This document shows, piece by piece, positions 32,408 to 40,484 of a stretch of DNA of 40,484 nucleotides (positions are counted from its first letter, which is position 1; each line of letters begins with the position of its first letter). Made by a program: the position numbers and the translations under genes. Under the pieces are notes generated by a model, which worked only from the letters and a program-made list of their open reading frames with translations, was not told the DNA's origin and did no database searches. The DNA is from Variovorax atrisoli 110B (GTDB taxonomy: Bacteria; Pseudomonadota; Gammaproteobacteria; Burkholderiales; Burkholderiaceae_C), in contig NZ_KB907474.1 of NCBI RefSeq assembly GCF_000382045.1, forward strand, positions 1 to 40,484, read 5' to 3'.

Positions 32408-33343
32408 TCAAGGCGGATGTCGAGGCCAGCCTGCTTCCGAAAATTCCTTCGCCTGCACGCGCAGCCAGTCGCAAAAAGACTTGACCTGCGGTCGCACGGC
32501 AGACGTCCGCGGCGTCAGCAGGTGATAGGCGTAGGGGCCGGGCACCAGCTCGCCAGGCGCGATGGCAAGCCGCCCAGTGCGCACTGCGTCGGCCGCCAGA
32601 ACGTCGGAAGCCACCGCCACGCCTTCGCCCCCGATCGCGGCGTCGATCGTGAGATAGGTGTGCGAGAAGCGCAGCCCCTGCCTGATGCGGCGCTCGGACA
32701 AGGGGCGTGCGTCCTGCGCGGTCCACCAGCGGGACCAGTCCACCTGAAGTGGAATCCGCGGCTCGTACTCGTCATGAAGCAAGGTGGCTTGCAGGATGTC
32801 ACCGATCTTCTTCCAGCCGCGACACACATCCGGTTGCGCAATGGCGCAGAAGGATTCGCGCAGCAGGAGCTCGCTGTGCAACTCGGGGTAGGAGCCGCTG
32901 CCGAGGCGTATCGCGACGTCCACGCGGTCCCGTGCAAAGTCCACCGGCGGGACCGAAGCAAGCAGCCTGACTTCGACCTCCGGATGCTTCTGCCGGAAGT
33001 CTCCCAGCCGTGGCATGAGCCAGCGGGTCACGAATGACGGCATGGCCGTCACGGTGACCTCCTTCGCATCGTCGGCGCCGCGCACCGCAAGGGAGACGCG
33101 CTCCAGTTCCTCGAGCATGCGCGAGATCTCCAGCTGGTAGCGCCGGCCCGTCTCGGTGATCTGCACCGACCTTGGACCTCGGACGAACAACGCCGTCCCC
33201 AGCCATTCCTCGAGAAGCCGCACTTGATGGCCCACCGCGCCGGCGGTGACGAAGAGCTCTTCACCGGCACGCACGAAGCTGGCGTGGCGTGCGGCCGCCT
33301 CGAATGCACGCAACGTCGAAAGGGGAGGAAGTTCGTACGGCAT
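32408..33343 (-). CDS. LysR family regulator, GcvA-like
   Basis: A 311-residue LysR protein of the GcvA type. The opening LPPLSTLRAFEAAARHASFV and ELFVTAGAVGHQVRLLEEW form the winged helix; LGTALFVRGPRSVQITETG follows as in GcvA relatives. The effector domain includes PSFVTRWLMPRLGDF. It is divergent from the class III aminotransferase gene, which is its most likely target. A T-N11-A sequence with partial dyad lies immediately upstream of its start (33346-33360). Confidence 0.87.
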   Translation of the reverse strand: MPYELPPLSTLRAFEAAARHASFVRAGEELFVTAGAVGHQVRLLEEWLGTALFVRGPRSVQITETGRRYQLEISRMLEELERVSLAVRGADDAKEVTVTAMPSFVTRWLMPRLGDFRQKHPEVEVRLLASVPPVDFARDRVDVAIRLGSGSYPELHSELLLRESFCAIAQPDVCRGWKKIGDILQATLLHDEYEPRIPLQVDWSRWWTAQDARPLSERRIRQGLRFSHTYLTIDAAIGGEGVAVASDVLAADAVRTGRLAIAPGELVPGPYAYHLLTPRTSAVRPQVKSFCDWLRVQAKEFSEAGWPRHPP

Positions 33344-33345
33344 GC

Positions 33346-33360
33346 CTCAATCGTACTGAG
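33346..33360. promoter_or_regulatory. possible LysR-type box
   Basis: CTCAATCGTACTGAG has CTCA/TGAG arms and a T-N11-A core, and lies between the divergent LysR and aminotransferase genes. The motif is short, overlaps the LysR ribosome site and has no second copy, so this is weak. Confidence 0.25.
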
Positions 33361-33470
33361 CCTAAGCCGCCAAATGTTTGATTTGTACGCTTGGAGCGCA
33401 ATCCTTAGTCTCTGGATTCCTCGACCAACCAGGCTCAGACATGCTGAGCCAAACCCACAGGAATCTCATC

Positions 33471-34817
33471 ATGGATCTGCGCATCCACGGACAGGCGAAC
33501 GAGACGCTGGCCCCATCCTTCCGCAAGGTGCTGGTGCCCTGGGCCGTGCAGGGCGGCCTGAATCCGCCGGTGGTCACGCACGCCAAGGGCTGCCACTTCT
33601 ACGACGCGACCGGCAAACGCTATCTCGACCTCACGAGCGGGTATGTGGCCGTCTCCCTCGGTCATGGTCATCCGAAGGTGGTCAGGGCGATTCAGGATCA
33701 GGCCGAACGCATGTGCTGGGTGGCTTCGAGCTACTTCAACGACGTGCGGGCGGAGTACGCGGACCTCCTCGACACTGTTTCGCCGTGGGCCGAGGGGATG
33801 CGCGTGCACTTCGCGTGCGGCGGCGCCGAGGCGAACGACGACGCGGTAAGGATCGCCAGGCTCGTCACCCGGCGCTCGAAGATCCTGACCGCCTACCGCT
33901 CCTACCACGGAGGAACCATCGCCGCGGCCTCCATGACCGGCATCGATCGCTGGCGAGATCCGTTTCCGGCGATGCCGGGCATGGTCAAGTTCTTCACGCC
34001 CTACCCGTATCGCAGCCCCTTCTTCACCACAGACCCTGCTGAAGAGACGCGGCGCGCGCTGGACCATCTCACGCGGGTGCTCTCCCACGAAGGTGCGCAG
34101 AACGTTGCCGCTGTCCTCATGGAGCCGATGACGGGCTCCAGTGGCGCGGTGGTCTATCCACCCGGCTATCTCGAAGGGGTCAGGGCCTTGTGCGACAGGC
34201 ATGCGATCCTGCTCATCTTCGACGAGGTCATGACGGGCTTCGGACGCACGGGCGCGCCATTCTGCTCACAGCGCGTCGGTGTGCAGCCGGATCTCATCTC
34301 CTTTGCGAAGGGGGCCAGTTCCTCGTACACCCCGCTCGGTGGCGTGATGGTTCGTGAAAGCGTGGCGCGCCACTTCGATTCGGAGCTGTTCGATGTCGGC
34401 CACACCCACGCGGGCCATGTTCTCTCGGTGGCGGGCGGGCTTGCCGCGCTGAAGGTCTACATCGAGGAAGGCCTGTTCGAGCGCGCCCGTGAGATCGAGG
34501 GGTGGCTGCGCGATGGCCTCGGCGAACTGGCCCGGCGGCACGCGTGCATCGGCGACATCCGCGGCATGGGGGCGCAGTTCGGCATCGAACTGGTCCAGGA
34601 TCGTGAAAGCCGCGAACCCCTGGTGGAATGGCATCACCCCGGCGGTTCGCTGCCGATGAAGGCCTTCTACGCAGAACTGCTCGCCCGGGGCGTGCATGCA
34701 TATGGGCGCTACAACGTGGTGATCGTCGCGCCGCCGCTGGTGATCTCCAAAGCCGAACTCGACGAGGGCCTTGCCGGGCTTGACGCCGCACTCACCGCAT
34801 TGGAGGGTGCGCGATGA
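33471..34817 (+). CDS. class III aminotransferase
   Basis: A 448-residue PLP enzyme of the omega-aminotransferase group. Asp251 (LLIFDEVMTGFGRTG) contacts the PLP ring and Lys280 (SFAKGASSSYTPLGG) forms the Schiff base; YRSYHGGT near 142-149 and CGGAEAND near 116 bind phosphate. Relatives include taurine-, beta-alanine- and beta-amino acid-pyruvate transaminases, so the donor is open. The ATG at 33471 has AGGA upstream; an ATG at 33441 is also possible. Its stop overlaps an ATG (ATGA) that should begin the next operon gene, but that gene is not found. It is divergent from a GcvA-like LysR gene. Confidence 0.87.
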   Translation: MDLRIHGQANETLAPSFRKVLVPWAVQGGLNPPVVTHAKGCHFYDATGKRYLDLTSGYVAVSLGHGHPKVVRAIQDQAERMCWVASSYFNDVRAEYADLLDTVSPWAEGMRVHFACGGAEANDDAVRIARLVTRRSKILTAYRSYHGGTIAAASMTGIDRWRDPFPAMPGMVKFFTPYPYRSPFFTTDPAEETRRALDHLTRVLSHEGAQNVAAVLMEPMTGSSGAVVYPPGYLEGVRALCDRHAILLIFDEVMTGFGRTGAPFCSQRVGVQPDLISFAKGASSSYTPLGGVMVRESVARHFDSELFDVGHTHAGHVLSVAGGLAALKVYIEEGLFERAREIEGWLRDGLGELARRHACIGDIRGMGAQFGIELVQDRESREPLVEWHHPGGSLPMKAFYAELLARGVHAYGRYNVVIVAPPLVISKAELDEGLAGLDAALTALEGAR

Positions 34818-34910
34818 ACTACCAAGACCTTGCCGTCATCGCGCTCAAACGAAAGCGGCCCTCGACCGCTCCGAACAACGGCGGCGGCGGGGCCAGGCAG
34901 ACGCAAAGAA
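34814..34910 (+). other. coupled start of a missing downstream gene
   Basis: An ATG overlaps the aminotransferase stop (ATGA) and begins MNYQDLAVIALKRK, which reads like protein, but the frame soon turns to low-complexity sequence and runs antisense into the convergent dehydrogenase gene. It suggests that a second operon gene was cut off by a rearrangement near 34850-34910. Confidence 0.35.
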
Positions 34911-35804
34911 TCAGCGCAACGCTTCAACGAGATCAAGAACCATCCGGTCTCCACCGAACTTCTCGACCCCATGCGTCAGCAGCGCATCCACGGCCTGCGC
35001 GATGCCATGGCTCGACGAAGACTGCTGCGCCATGTCGTTGTAGTAGCCCAGGTCCTTCTTCGCATTCGCCATCGAGAACTTCAGCGAATCGGTGCTGCCG
35101 GTCAGCAGCTTGGGCTTGACGCGTTCCAGCGCCACGCCGTTGCCGCCGCCCTTGGCCAGCACGTCGACGAACACGTCGGGCTTCACGCCGGCGCGTTCGG
35201 CACAGGCAGCGGCCTCGCACAGCAGCGCCACGGTGCCCAGCGACACGAAGTTGTGCAGCAGCTTCATCGCGTGGCCGGCGCCGATGCCGCCCACATGGGT
35301 GATGTTCTCGGCGAAGCAGCGCAGCAGCGGCAGGCACGAGGCCAGCACCTGCTCGTCGCCACCCACCAGCAGGTTCAGGCGGCCTTCGGCGGCTTCCTTG
35401 GCGGTGCGGGTCATGGGGGCGTCGATGAACTTGCCGCCCTTGGCGCTCACCGCCTCGGCCACCTTCGCGGTGGAGGCGGGCACCGCCGTCGAGCAGTCGA
35501 TGACCACGGTGCCGGGGCGCAGCGTGGTGAGCGCGCCGCTGTCGCCCAGCATCACGGCCTCGACCTGAGGCGTGCCCGTGACGCACAGGATCAGCACGTC
35601 GACCTGCGCGGCCAGCGAGGCCACGTCCTTCACCGAGGTGGCGCCGGCCTTCAGCAGGCCGTCGATGGGCTGGTTGCCCGCGTGCTCCAGCACGGTGAGC
35701 TGGTGGCCGTGCTTGACGATGTTGCTGGCGATGCCGTGGCCCATCAGGCCCACGCCGACGAGGCCGACCTTGCGCGGCGCTTGCTGCTGTTCAGTGGTTG
35801 TCAT
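34911..35804 (-). CDS. NAD-dependent 3-hydroxyisobutyrate dehydrogenase-family enzyme
   Basis: A 297-residue beta-hydroxyacid dehydrogenase. The cofactor motif is GLVGVGLMGHG (GVGLMG at 17-22); the substrate loop FIDAPMTRTAKEAAEG replaces the usual DAPVSGG wording, and Lys181 (GHAMKLLHN) is the catalytic lysine. Members oxidise 3-hydroxyisobutyrate, tartronate semialdehyde and similar beta-hydroxy acids. The altered substrate loop means the substrate may be unusual. It is the last gene of the amidase/aldehyde dehydrogenase operon, nine bases after the aldehyde dehydrogenase. Confidence 0.85.
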   Translation of the reverse strand: MTTTEQQQAPRKVGLVGVGLMGHGIASNIVKHGHQLTVLEHAGNQPIDGLLKAGATSVKDVASLAAQVDVLILCVTGTPQVEAVMLGDSGALTTLRPGTVVIDCSTAVPASTAKVAEAVSAKGGKFIDAPMTRTAKEAAEGRLNLLVGGDEQVLASCLPLLRCFAENITHVGGIGAGHAMKLLHNFVSLGTVALLCEAAACAERAGVKPDVFVDVLAKGGGNGVALERVKPKLLTGSTDSLKFSMANAKKDLGYYNDMAQQSSSSHGIAQAVDALLTHGVEKFGGDRMVLDLVEALR

Positions 35805-35813
35805 GTGTTGTCT

Positions 35814-37265
35814 TCATCCGTGCTTGATGGCGATGGTCTTGAGGGTCGTGAAGCCGAGCAGGGCCTCGAAGCCCTTCTCGCGGCCGAAACCGCTGGATTT
35901 CACGCCGCCGAATGGCAGTTCTACACCACCCGCCGCACCGTAATTGTTGACGAAGACCTGGCCGCAATGCAGCTTGTGCGCCATGCGCAGCTGGCGCGCG
36001 CCGTCGCGGGTCCACACGCCGGCCACCAGGCCGAAGTCCGTGCCGTTGGCCAGGCGAACCGCCTCGGCCTCGTCGGCGAAGGGCGTCAGGGCCAGCACCG
36101 GGCCGAAGATCTCGCGCTGCGCGATGTCGCTGTCGTGCGGCACGTCGCGGAACAGCACGGCCTCCTGGTAGTAGCCGGTGGACGACGCGTTGGGCGACAC
36201 CGTGCCGCGCGCCGCCACCTTCAGGCCGGCGGCCTCGGCGGTCGCGACCATGTCGCGCACCTGGCGGAACTGCTTTTCGTTGATGAGCGGACCCATGTCC
36301 AGGTCTTCGGCCGGCGTGCCCGCGCGCACGGCGGTGAAGCGCCTGGCGAGGCGCTGCACCACTTCTTCATAGACCGACTGTTCCACCAGCACGCGGCTGC
36401 CTGCCGAGCAGGTCTGGCCTGCGTTCTGGATGATGGCGTTGAGCAGCACCGGCTCGGCCGCGTCGAGGTCGGCATCCGCGAACACGATCTGCGGCGACTT
36501 GCCGCCCAGTTCCAGCGTCACCGGGCAGTGGCGCTCGGCCGCGGCCAGGCCCACGCTGCGGCCGGTCATGGTCGAGCCGGTGAACGAGATGTGGTCGATG
36601 CCCGGGTGTGCGCACAGCGCGGCGCCGGCTTCCTTGCCGTAGCCGGTCACCACGTTGAGCGCGCCGGCCGGAAAGCCCACTTCGGTCGCGATCTCGGCCA
36701 GGCGGAGCAGCGACAGGCTCGCGTCTTCCGCCGGCTTCACCACGCAGGCGTTGCCCGCGGCGAGCGAGGCGCCCACGCTGCGGCCCGCGATCTGCATCGG
36801 GTAGTTCCAGGGAATGATGTGGCCCGTCACGCCGTGCGGCACGCGCACCGTCAGCACGGTGTAGCCGCGCTCGTAGGGCAGGGTGTCGCCGTGCAGCTTG
36901 TCGCAGGCGCCGGCGTAGTACTCCATGTAGCGGGCCAGCGCGGTGGCGTCGTTGCGCGCCACGCGCAGCGCCTTGCCGGTGTCGCGTGCCTCGAGCTGGG
37001 CCAGCTCCTCGTGGTGCTCCAGCACCGCGGCGCCGAGCTTGGCCAGCAGGCGGCCGCGCTGCAGCGCGGTCAGGCCGCCCCAGGGGCCGTCGAAGTTCTC
37101 GCCCATGGCCTGGCGTGCGGCGCGCACGGCGGTGTCCACGTCGGCGGCGGTGCCGCGCGCGATCTCGCCGAACTTGCTGCCGTCGCTCGGGTCGATCACG
37201 TCGATGGTGGCGTTGCCTTCGGACTGCACGTGGCGTCCGTCGATGTAGTGGGCTGCTGCGTTCAT
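35814..37265 (-). CDS. NAD(P)-dependent aldehyde dehydrogenase
   Basis: A 483-residue aldehyde dehydrogenase. Asn153 (IIPWNYPMQI), Glu252 (LELGGKSPQ) and Cys286 (NAGQTCSAGS) are the catalytic set, and the ending VNNYGAAGGVELPFGGVKSSGFGREKG is that of the broad ALDH superfamily. It oxidises an aldehyde to the acid. AGGAG lies ten bases before the ATG. It sits between the amidase and the beta-hydroxyacid dehydrogenase genes with short gaps, so it probably handles an aldehyde formed in that pathway. Confidence 0.9.
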   Translation of the reverse strand: MNAAAHYIDGRHVQSEGNATIDVIDPSDGSKFGEIARGTAADVDTAVRAARQAMGENFDGPWGGLTALQRGRLLAKLGAAVLEHHEELAQLEARDTGKALRVARNDATALARYMEYYAGACDKLHGDTLPYERGYTVLTVRVPHGVTGHIIPWNYPMQIAGRSVGASLAAGNACVVKPAEDASLSLLRLAEIATEVGFPAGALNVVTGYGKEAGAALCAHPGIDHISFTGSTMTGRSVGLAAAERHCPVTLELGGKSPQIVFADADLDAAEPVLLNAIIQNAGQTCSAGSRVLVEQSVYEEVVQRLARRFTAVRAGTPAEDLDMGPLINEKQFRQVRDMVATAEAAGLKVAARGTVSPNASSTGYYQEAVLFRDVPHDSDIAQREIFGPVLALTPFADEAEAVRLANGTDFGLVAGVWTRDGARQLRMAHKLHCGQVFVNNYGAAGGVELPFGGVKSSGFGREKGFEALLGFTTLKTIAIKHG

Positions 37266-37289
37266 GATGTCTTGTCTCCTGGGGGCCGG

Positions 37290-38711
37290 TCAGCGGGACG
37301 TGCTGGGTTCCGGCCAGGGTTTCTGCGGTTCGCGGATCTGCTCGAAGGCGCGGCTGAACTGCAGCACGCCCAGGTCGTCGAAGCGGCGCCCAGCGATCTG
37401 CAGCCCGATGGGCATGCCCTCGGCCGAATAGCCGCAGTTGATCGAGGCAGCGGGCTGCTCCGACATGTTGTAGGGCACCGTGAAGCCGATGTGCTCCAGC
37501 GGCAGCATCGGGTCGTTGGTCGGCGATGCGTGGTCGGCCGGTGCGGGCATGTTGGGCGACACCGGCGAGATCACGAAGTCGTAGGCCTTGGTCGCCGCGA
37601 TCGTCGCCGCGCGCGCGGCGATGAACTGGCTGTAGGCATCGAAGATGTGCGCGCCCGAGAAGCCGGCCGCGCTCTCGGCCCATTCGCGGATGTACGGCAG
37701 GATCTTCGCGCGCTTCTCCGGCGCCATCGCCTGGATGTCGATGCACGAGCGCATGCGCCAGAAGTGGTCCATGCCCTGCAGCATCTTCGGCGTCATGAAG
37801 GCCGGGATCTCTTCGATCACCGCGCCGGCCGCCTCGATGAGCTTCGCTGCGCGGCGCACGGCTTCGGCGATCTGCGGGTCGAGCGGCAGGCCGCAGCCCG
37901 CGTCCATGTGCAGCGCGACGCGCTTGCCCTTGATGAACGAAGGATCGACCTCGAAGGCCGTCCAGTCGATGACGGGCGGCGGCAGTTCCGAATAGTCGCG
38001 GTCGTCGGGCTGCGCGACCGAGGCCATCATCAGCGCCGAATCGGCCACGGTGCGGGTCATCGGGCCGGCGCAGCGGCCCATGTAGGGCGAACTCAGAGGA
38101 ATGCGGCCGAAGCTGGGCTTGAGCGTGTAGATGCCGCACCAGCTCGCCGGCAGGCGCAGCGAGCCGCCGATGTCGGTGCCGACGTGCAGCGGGCCGTAAC
38201 CGGCAGCGGCCGCGGCGCCGGCGCCTGCGCTCGAGCCGCCAGGCGTGCGCGACAGATCCCACGGATTGCGCGAGAGCTCGTGGAAGCTCGACAGCCCCGA
38301 GGACAGCATGCCCAGGTCGGGCATGGTGGTCTTGGCGACCAGCACCGTGCCATCCTCCTTCAGGCGCGCGGCCGGCGGCGAGTCATAGGTCATCGGCACG
38401 AGGTCGTAGGCGGCGGTGCCCAGCGGCATCGGGTCGCCCTCGGTCGCGAGGTTGTCCTTGATGGTCACGGGCACGCCGTCGAGCGTGCCCAGCGGCTTGC
38501 CGGCCAGCCAGCGCGCTTCGGACGCGCGGGCCTGCTCCAGCGCCAGCTCGGGGCGGAACAGCCAGGTCGCGTGCAGCTCGGGCTCGTAGGCCGCGATGCG
38601 CTCGTTCACCGAGCGCGCCACTTCCACCGGCGAGAGTTCCCTGGCCGCGTAGGCGGCGTGCAGTTCCTGCACATCCAGGGCATACAGGGGCTTCGATGTC
38701 GACGTGCTCAT
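37290..38711 (-). CDS. amidase-signature family amidase
   Basis: A 473-residue amidase. The Ser-cisSer-Lys triad is Lys85 (VPVTIKDN), Ser161 (TPGGSSAGAG) and Ser184 (GTDIGGSLRLPA). It hydrolyses a carboxamide to acid and ammonia or amine. It has no signal peptide, so it acts on imported substrate. The start is four bases after the binding-protein stop codon, with a GGGG ribosome site overlapping the stop, so it is translationally coupled. Context with a peptide-type ABC importer, aldehyde dehydrogenase and hydroxyacid dehydrogenase suggests an amide or N-acyl compound as growth substrate. Confidence 0.9.
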   Translation of the reverse strand: MSTSTSKPLYALDVQELHAAYAARELSPVEVARSVNERIAAYEPELHATWLFRPELALEQARASEARWLAGKPLGTLDGVPVTIKDNLATEGDPMPLGTAAYDLVPMTYDSPPAARLKEDGTVLVAKTTMPDLGMLSSGLSSFHELSRNPWDLSRTPGGSSAGAGAAAAAGYGPLHVGTDIGGSLRLPASWCGIYTLKPSFGRIPLSSPYMGRCAGPMTRTVADSALMMASVAQPDDRDYSELPPPVIDWTAFEVDPSFIKGKRVALHMDAGCGLPLDPQIAEAVRRAAKLIEAAGAVIEEIPAFMTPKMLQGMDHFWRMRSCIDIQAMAPEKRAKILPYIREWAESAAGFSGAHIFDAYSQFIAARAATIAATKAYDFVISPVSPNMPAPADHASPTNDPMLPLEHIGFTVPYNMSEQPAASINCGYSAEGMPIGLQIAGRRFDDLGVLQFSRAFEQIREPQKPWPEPSTSR

Positions 38712-38715
38712 CGCA

Positions 38716-40209
38716 TCAACCCCACGAGATCGCTGCCAGGTCGTTCACCACGATCGGCATGCTCGGCCAGAGGCCCTTCACTTCCTTGCGCGCGATGGTC
38801 GGGAACACCGCCTGGTAGAGGAAGCCGTTGACGGCGTCGGTCGCCAGCATGCGCTGCGCGTCGGCCAGCAGGTCGGCGCGGCGCTTCTTGTTCTCCTCGT
38901 TCTGGATGGCCACGAACAGGTCGCGGAACTTCTTCGAGTCGTAGCCCCAGTAGTAGTCGGGCTCGGTGTACTTCACCAGGTCGAAGGGCTCCACGTGGGC
39001 GACCATGGTCAGGTCGAAGTCGTGCGCGCCGCCGAAGGTGCCGCTGAGCCACTGGGCCCATTCCACGTTCTGGATCTTCACGTTGATGCCGATCTGCGCG
39101 AGCTGCGCGGCGATCACCTCGCCGCCCTGGCGGGCGTAGGAGGGCGGCGGCAGCTGCAGGCGCAGCTCCAGCGGCGTCTTCACGCCGGCCTCGGCCAGCA
39201 GCTTCTTCGCCTTCTCCACGTCGAAGGGGTTCATCGCAGTGGTGTCGATGAAGCCCGGCGCGCCCAGCGCATAGTGGCTGCCGATGGGCTTGCCGAAGCC
39301 GTCTGCCGCGCCCTGGATGATCGCGTTGCGGTCGATGGCCGCCAGGATCGCGCGGCGCACGCGCACGTCGTCCAGCGGCTTCTTGCGGTTGTTGATGGTC
39401 AGGATCACCTTGCCGCGCGTGCCCACTTCCAGCACCTGGAAGCGCGCGTTCCCCTTGAACTGGCTCACCGAGCGCGTGCCCGCGCGCGGGAAGATGTCGA
39501 TGTCGTTCGACAGCAGCGCGGCGGTCTGAGCGGCCGTGTCCGACATGAAGCGGAAGACGAACTTCTCGGTCTTCGCGAGGTTCGGGTCGCGATAGGTCGG
39601 CGACTTCACCAGCGTGCACGAGGCGCCGCGCTGCCATGCGCTCAGCTTGTAGGGGCCGGTGCCCACGGGTGCGGTGGCATTGGTCTCGGCGCTCTTGGGC
39701 TCCACGATGCAGGCGGTCGACTGGCCGAGCATGAAGGGCAGGTCGGGGTTGGACAGCGTGCTGTTGACGCCCACCGTGTACTCGTCGAGCACGACCGTGC
39801 CGATCTCGCTGAAGAAGCGCTTGTCCTTGTTCGTGCTCTTGGCGCCGCCCGCGCGGTCGAACGAGAACTTCACCGTGTTCGCGTTGAAGGGCTGCCCGTT
39901 CTCGAAGCGCACGCCCTTGCGCAGCTTGAAGACGAATGTCTTCATGTCGGGCGAGGACGACCAGCTCTCCGCCAGCATCGGCGTGACCGAGCCGTCGGCG
40001 TTCACCTTGGTGAGCGTCTCGAAGATGTTGTACTGCGTGATCTCCGCGATGGCCGATGCGGCGCCGCTGGTCGGGTCCAGGCCCGGCGGTTCGAGCGGCA
40101 TGCCGATCGTGAGCGTGTTCTTGCCGGCCTGCGCACGGGCCTGCGGCAGGAAGACACCCGGGATCGCCGCGGCCATGGCGGAAGTCATGAGTGTGCGTCG
40201 CTTCAACAT
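38716..40209 (-). CDS. peptide/opine-type ABC transporter substrate-binding protein (family 5)
   Basis: A 497-residue family 5 solute-binding protein. The signal peptide KRRTLMTSAMAAAIPGVFLP ends with AQA and has a twin-Arg-like RR, so export by Tat or Sec is possible. Family features: LEPPGLDPTSG at the N-terminus, MLAESWSSSPDMKTFVFKLRKGVRF, PVGTGPYKL, and a DVRVRRAILAAIDR segment. It binds peptides, glutathione, opines or other amides in the periplasm. AGGA lies nine bases before the start. It follows the ATPase gene, with a hairpin between them. Confidence 0.9.
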   Translation of the reverse strand: MLKRRTLMTSAMAAAIPGVFLPQARAQAGKNTLTIGMPLEPPGLDPTSGAASAIAEITQYNIFETLTKVNADGSVTPMLAESWSSSPDMKTFVFKLRKGVRFENGQPFNANTVKFSFDRAGGAKSTNKDKRFFSEIGTVVLDEYTVGVNSTLSNPDLPFMLGQSTACIVEPKSAETNATAPVGTGPYKLSAWQRGASCTLVKSPTYRDPNLAKTEKFVFRFMSDTAAQTAALLSNDIDIFPRAGTRSVSQFKGNARFQVLEVGTRGKVILTINNRKKPLDDVRVRRAILAAIDRNAIIQGAADGFGKPIGSHYALGAPGFIDTTAMNPFDVEKAKKLLAEAGVKTPLELRLQLPPPSYARQGGEVIAAQLAQIGINVKIQNVEWAQWLSGTFGGAHDFDLTMVAHVEPFDLVKYTEPDYYWGYDSKKFRDLFVAIQNEENKKRRADLLADAQRMLATDAVNGFLYQAVFPTIARKEVKGLWPSMPIVVNDLAAISWG

Positions 40210-40248
40210 TCGATAGTTCCTGGAGGTGAGTGTGGAAAGGGAAGAAGG

Positions 40249-40271
40249 AAAAGCCCGCCCCGGCTAGCGGG
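40249..40271 (-). terminator. weak intercistronic hairpin
   Basis: On the minus strand CCCGC (40271-40267) pairs with GCGGG (40258-40254), followed by CTTTT. It overlaps the ATPase stop codon and lies before the binding-protein gene. The short T-tract suggests partial termination or mRNA processing inside the operon. Confidence 0.35.
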
Positions 40272-40484
40272 AGGGCGTGTGCAGCACGGCGGAAAGCAGA
40301 GTGCGCGTGTACTCGTGCTGCGCGTGCTCGAACAGGTCGGCCGGCCGGCCGCGTTCGACGATGCGTCCCTTGAAGACGACGCAGATCTCGTCGCAGAGGT
40401 GGTTGACCACCGCGAGGTCGTGGCTGATGAGCAGGTAGCTGATGCCGAACTGCTGCTGCAGGTCCTGCATGAGGTTGAGCACCT
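40264..40484 (-). CDS. peptide-type ABC transporter ATP-binding protein (C-terminal part)
   Basis: The last 73 or so codons of an oligopeptide/dipeptide-type ATPase; the 5' part lies beyond the window. Seen: the switch His in YLLISHDLAVVNHLCDEI, then the GRIVERGRPADLF and HEYTRTLLSAV segments typical of the C-terminal domain of DppF/OppF proteins. It should power the importer using the binding protein encoded next. Permease genes presumably lie upstream, outside the window. The operon order here is ATPase, binding protein, amidase, aldehyde dehydrogenase, hydroxyacid dehydrogenase. Confidence 0.88.
   Translation of the reverse strand, partial: VLNLMQDLQQQFGISYLLISHDLAVVNHLCDEICVVFKGRIVERGRPADLFEHAQHEYTRTLLSAVLHTPSR

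Noticed and set aside
34830..38831. A 1333-codon plus-strand open frame across the dehydrogenase, aldehyde dehydrogenase and amidase genes
   Set aside because: Composition is His/Arg/Ala/Val-rich and antisense to three genes with intact active sites.

Overview
The window is GC-rich DNA in the style of a soil or plant-associated betaproteobacterium, most likely Variovorax or another Comamonadaceae. This rests on codon use, on the density of LysR/TetR/HxlR regulators, ABC uptake systems and catabolic dehydrogenases, and on the protein families recalled. No rRNA, tRNA, CRISPR array or intact insertion sequence was found. The first 3.2 kb is visibly AT-richer than the rest.

Layout. (1) 1-3195: an inverted repeat and five small leftward genes, at least two of them polymorphic-toxin immunity families (Imm22-like, Tdi1 C-terminal/DUF1851-like), with no toxin beside them. 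(2) 3234-4654: a TetR regulator with an apparently leaderless promoter and a short-chain dehydrogenase, sharing a repeated 16-bp operator-like site. An immunity-like remnant lies just beyond. (3) 5086-7951: an HxlR regulator divergent from a membrane protein and an NmrA-family protein, with a perfect palindrome over two opposed -10 boxes. (4) 8025-9885: a 528-residue protein of unknown function and a remnant of a xanthine dehydrogenase-family molybdenum subunit. (5) 10124-16204: a histidine kinase/NtrC-type regulator pair, a divergent HExxH metallopeptidase, a small exported protein and a DUF2867 protein.

(6) 16292-28066 is the most coherent part: a hydantoin-utilisation locus. Leftward run: hydantoinase, periplasmic binding protein, ABC ATPase, two permeases, N-carbamoyl-D-amino-acid hydrolase, PLP dehydratase, VOC protein. 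Rightward run: hydantoin racemase, FAD-linked D-2-hydroxyacid dehydrogenase, NAD(P)-linked 2-hydroxyacid dehydrogenase. A LysR gene sits between them. Each run is preceded by the same LysR-type box (ATAAC-N5-GTTAAG), and each box is centred about 64 bp upstream of the start inferred from a -10-like hexamer. The predicted scheme is import, racemisation, ring opening, decarbamoylation, then deamination and keto/hydroxyacid metabolism under one regulator.

(7) 28214-34817: an unknown small protein, an EthD/carboxymuconolactone-decarboxylase-like pair with its own HxlR regulator, an AraC regulator divergent from a TSUP permease, and a LysR regulator divergent from a class III aminotransferase whose coupled downstream gene looks truncated. 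(8) 34911-40484: a leftward operon running off the right edge, with a peptide-type ABC ATPase (partial), its binding protein, an amidase, an aldehyde dehydrogenase and a 3-hydroxyisobutyrate dehydrogenase-family enzyme. It looks like uptake and degradation of an amide.

Family assignments come from motif and sequence recall, not from database searches. Promoters and operators are pattern calls.
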